Assembly (NCBI RefSeq): GCF_006442965.1
Contig: NZ_VFWX01000015.1
Span: 96,479-160,478, forward strand
Length of the DNA: 64,000 nt
From: Mesorhizobium sp. CU3
GTDB lineage: Bacteria > Pseudomonadota > Alphaproteobacteria > Rhizobiales > Rhizobiaceae
Direction: 5' to 3'
Below the pieces are notes generated by a model, which did no database searches, was not told the DNA's origin, and worked only from the letters and a program-made list of their open reading frames with translations. The number at the start of each line of letters is the position of its first letter. The stretch's first letter is position 1. Shown in pieces: positions 61,923 through 64,000 of this stretch. The position numbers and the translations under genes are program-made.

Positions 61923-64000
61923 ATGACGAACAATATCGAATTCGACGCCGTTTCAAATTCCTGGGACGAGCACACGAGCGCTGGTGAAAACCATATCCCG
62001 ACGGGCGTGCAGGTCGCGCAGGCGACCACCGGCCGAGCGGCGAGCGAACCGGTGCCGGTCGATGTCGGCAGCGGCGCGCCGGCGCAGGGCGCGGCGAATG
62101 CCCCGGCTGCAAACCAGCCGGCAGCCAATGGTCCGGCCGCCAATGCCGCCGCGGGAAACGCACCGGCAGGAAACGCGCCGGCGGCGAATGCCGCGGCAAC
62201 CAACGTTCCGCATGAATATCACGCCGAAGCCGGCAATGTCGTGAAGCTCCCGGCCAACGTCTCGATCGACAACATCAAGGTGGACGGGCACAACCTGGTG
62301 CTGGTGCAGCCGGACGGATCCGAGATCGTCATCAAGGACGGCGCGCTTAACGTGCCGACCTTCATCCTCGGCGATGTCGAGGTGCCGCGCGTCGCCCTGA
62401 TCGCCGCGCTCGAGGCAAGCCATGTCGATGTCGCCTTCGGCGCCGACGGCTCGATCTCGGCGGGCGGCAACGGCTCGCCGAGCAGCGCGGGCGGCAATTT
62501 CGAACAGCCTCCCGGCGGTATCGGCGACGGTTTCGGCCTCACCGCCCTTCTGCCGCCGACGGACCTGGCGTTCGGCCAGCCCGACCACCGCGAGCTGTTC
62601 CCGGGCCTGGTGCGCGAGAACTCCACGCCGACGATCATCGACCTGACGCCTTCCGTCGATGGCGGCGACACCACCGTCAACGAGAAGGGCCTGCCGGCGA
62701 GTTCCGGTTCGGAAGGCTCGGGCGAGGCGCAGAACCCCGCGCCCAACACCGATCAATCCGAGATCAACACCGGGACCTTCACCATCAACTCGCCGGACGG
62801 CATCGGCTCGCTGACCATCAACGGCCAGGTGATTTCGGCCGCCGCGCTCGCCGCCAGCGGATCGACGCCGATCGATATCACGACGCCGTTCGGCAACACG
62901 CTGACCATCAACGGCTACGACGCCGCCACCGGCCAGGTGAGCTACACCTATACGCTGGTCCATAGCGAGCAGCACTCGGCCGGTGCCGGCACCAATTCCA
63001 TTTTCGACAACATAACGGTGACGGTCACCGACACCGACGGTGACGTGTCGGCCCCCGGCACGCTGTCGGTCAACATCGTCGACGACGTGCCGGTTGCGCA
63101 CGATGTGAACGCCGGCACGCTGACCGAAGATGGCGCTACGACCACGGTCAGCGGCAATGTCAGCACCGACTACGGCAACGTCTTTGGGGCCGATGGTCCG
63201 GCGGCATCGGGCTCAGTCGCCTGGGGCGCGGTAAGCGCGACGCTCAACGGCGGCGCCGTCAACCTGGCCGACTACGGCACGCTGACGGAAAACGCCAACG
63301 GCACCTGGAGCTTCGTGCTGGACAACAGCAAGCCTGCGACGCAGGCGCTGAACAACGGCGACGCCATCAATGTCTCGCTCGGCTACACGCTGACCGACCA
63401 TGACAGCGACGCCGACAGCAAGACCATCACCTTCACCATAAATGGCGCCGACGACACCTCTACAGTCGTGGTCACGCCGAGCGATGACGCCAATGCCAAT
63501 GGCGCGGCCAGCGTCGTGTACGAACACGGCCTGACCTCGGTTCCCGACACCAGCGAAACCGACACCGGCGCCTTCAAGGTCACCGCGACAGACGGCATCA
63601 AGGACGTGACCATCGGTGGCCAGACCCTCGCACTCAACGCCTGGCTCAACCAGACCATCAATACCAGTGAAGGCACACTGAAGATCACCGGCGTGACGGT
63701 TGCGCCGGACGGCAAGTCAGCCGACTTCACCTACAGCTATACGCTCGGCGCCGCGCAGACCCATCCTGCCGGCAACGGCAACAACACGCTGCCCGACAGC
63801 GTATCGGTCGCGGTCGACGGCATCGGCGGCACCCATGGCGAAGGCACCATCAACATCGTCATCGTCGACGACGTGCCGGTTGCGCACGATGTGAACGCCG
63901 GCACGCTGACCGAAGATGGCGCTACGACCACGGTCAGCGGCAATGTCAGCACCGACTACGGCAACGTCTTTGGGGCCGATGGTCCGGCGGCATCGGGCTC
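61923..64000 (+). CDS. Giant type I secreted adhesin (LapA-like, T1SS-143 repeats), 3'-truncated
   Basis: The frame is open from ATG 61923 to the window end, at least 692 residues; GGAGGGG precedes the start. Order: N terminus (1-55), an Ala/Pro/Asn-rich tandem stretch (about 57-93), a retention-like beta module (about 98-175: NVVKLPANVSIDNIKV, NLVLVQPDGSEIVI), a linker, then large repeat domains of the T1SS-143 type, each ending VDDVPVA. A 141-base stretch of one repeat occurs again exactly 786 bases later. It is exported by the TolC/LapB/LapC-like system and cleaved by the LapG-like protease by inference from position. It should mediate attachment or biofilm formation. Confidence 0.9.
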   Translation, partial: MTNNIEFDAVSNSWDEHTSAGENHIPTGVQVAQATTGRAASEPVPVDVGSGAPAQGAANAPAANQPAANGPAANAAAGNAPAGNAPAANAAATNVPHEYHAEAGNVVKLPANVSIDNIKVDGHNLVLVQPDGSEIVIKDGALNVPTFILGDVEVPRVALIAALEASHVDVAFGADGSISAGGNGSPSSAGGNFEQPPGGIGDGFGLTALLPPTDLAFGQPDHRELFPGLVRENSTPTIIDLTPSVDGGDTTVNEKGLPASSGSEGSGEAQNPAPNTDQSEINTGTFTINSPDGIGSLTINGQVISAAALAASGSTPIDITTPFGNTLTINGYDAATGQVSYTYTLVHSEQHSAGAGTNSIFDNITVTVTDTDGDVSAPGTLSVNIVDDVPVAHDVNAGTLTEDGATTTVSGNVSTDYGNVFGADGPAASGSVAWGAVSATLNGGAVNLADYGTLTENANGTWSFVLDNSKPATQALNNGDAINVSLGYTLTDHDSDADSKTITFTINGADDTSTVVVTPSDDANANGAASVVYEHGLTSVPDTSETDTGAFKVTATDGIKDVTIGGQTLALNAWLNQTINTSEGTLKITGVTVAPDGKSADFTYSYTLGAAQTHPAGNGNNTLPDSVSVAVDGIGGTHGEGTINIVIVDDVPVAHDVNAGTLTEDGATTTVSGNVSTDYGNVFGADGPAASG
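62097..62201 (+). repeat. Ala/Pro/Asn tandem repeat inside the adhesin
   Basis: Codons 59-93 encode repeated PAAN/PAGN-type units (NAPAANQPAANGPAAN and on), a low-complexity linker before the retention-like module. AAAG at residues 75-78 and SSAGG at 187-191 are the segments most like the TAAG-type LapG cleavage site. Confidence 0.65.
63074..63214 (+). repeat. Adhesin repeat, first exact copy
   Basis: At least 141 bases starting CATCGTCGACGACGTGCC are identical to 63860-64000. The spacing is 786 bases, equal to 262 codons, so the frame is preserved. The second copy is cut by the window end. Confidence 0.95.
63860..64000 (+). repeat. Adhesin repeat, second exact copy (runs off window)
   Basis: Identical to 63074-63214 up to the last base of the window. 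Identical DNA, not just protein, means recent duplication or gene conversion between repeat units. Confidence 0.95.

Noticed and set aside
62097..62201. Short tandem DNA repeats as a possible CRISPR array
   Set aside because: The repeats are codon-based PAAN units inside the adhesin frame with no spacers.

Overview
The window looks like chromosome from a Rhizobiales alphaproteobacterium, most likely Mesorhizobium or a close relative. This is inferred from gene content and repeat style, not from a database search. The evidence is high GC, a PdhS-type cell-cycle kinase behind a CtrA box, a tRNA-His without an encoded G-1, RIME-like double palindromes, an anti-Shine-Dalgarno 'cuckoo' type small RNA, a zwf-pgl-edd operon, and rhizobial polysaccharide and giant-adhesin loci. 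Gene density is high. There is no prophage, transposase, CRISPR array or plasmid module.

Layout. 1-5400: an M20 deacylase (cut by the window start), a GNAT acetyltransferase, a fused permease-ATPase amino-acid importer, its binding protein and a flavin monooxygenase. This is the gene set of the acetylate / oxygenate / deacetylate routes known for S-modified cysteines. 5700-6600: tRNA-His, a three-hairpin anti-SD sRNA and a phasin whose promoter carries a large palindrome. 6800-15150: PdhS-like kinase, acetoacetyl-CoA synthetase and an AsmA protein. 15190-19300: a potFGHI-like polyamine importer. 19300-24800: RIME element, EamA exporter, ScfR/RamB-like regulator divergent from isocitrate lyase, a small ORF and a receiver-domain protein. 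24820-30230: HAD hydrolase, a nicotianamine-synthase-like protein with a TupA-type ATP-grasp protein, then puuA/puuB-like polyamine catabolism genes. 30590-33650: SH3 protein, stand-alone MurF-like ligase, SDR. 33890-37940: Entner-Doudoroff operon zwf-pgl-edd. 38000-41730: VWA lipoprotein-like secreted protein, GlxA-type AraC regulator, folD. 41930-51460: polysaccharide export/assembly genes (co-polymerase without kinase, flippase, four glycosyltransferases, ligase), interrupted by a 161-bp inverted-repeat element. 51540-54630: proC, a SAF-domain oxidoreductase, an SDR. 54980-64000: TolC / ABC ATPase / HlyD type I secretion genes, an RHH regulator, a LapG-type protease and the start of a giant repeat adhesin that runs off the end.

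How it fits together. Several loci deal with carbon storage and two-carbon metabolism: phasin, acetoacetyl-CoA synthetase, isocitrate lyase. Polyamine uptake (pot) and breakdown (puuA, puuB) lie about 8 kb apart. The right-hand third is a surface and attachment region: polysaccharide assembly followed by a Lap-like secretion/retention/protease system. The least explained items are the nicotianamine-synthase-like plus ATP-grasp pair, the orphan MurF-like ligase with a cysteine-rich tail, and the sRNA beside the phasin gene.
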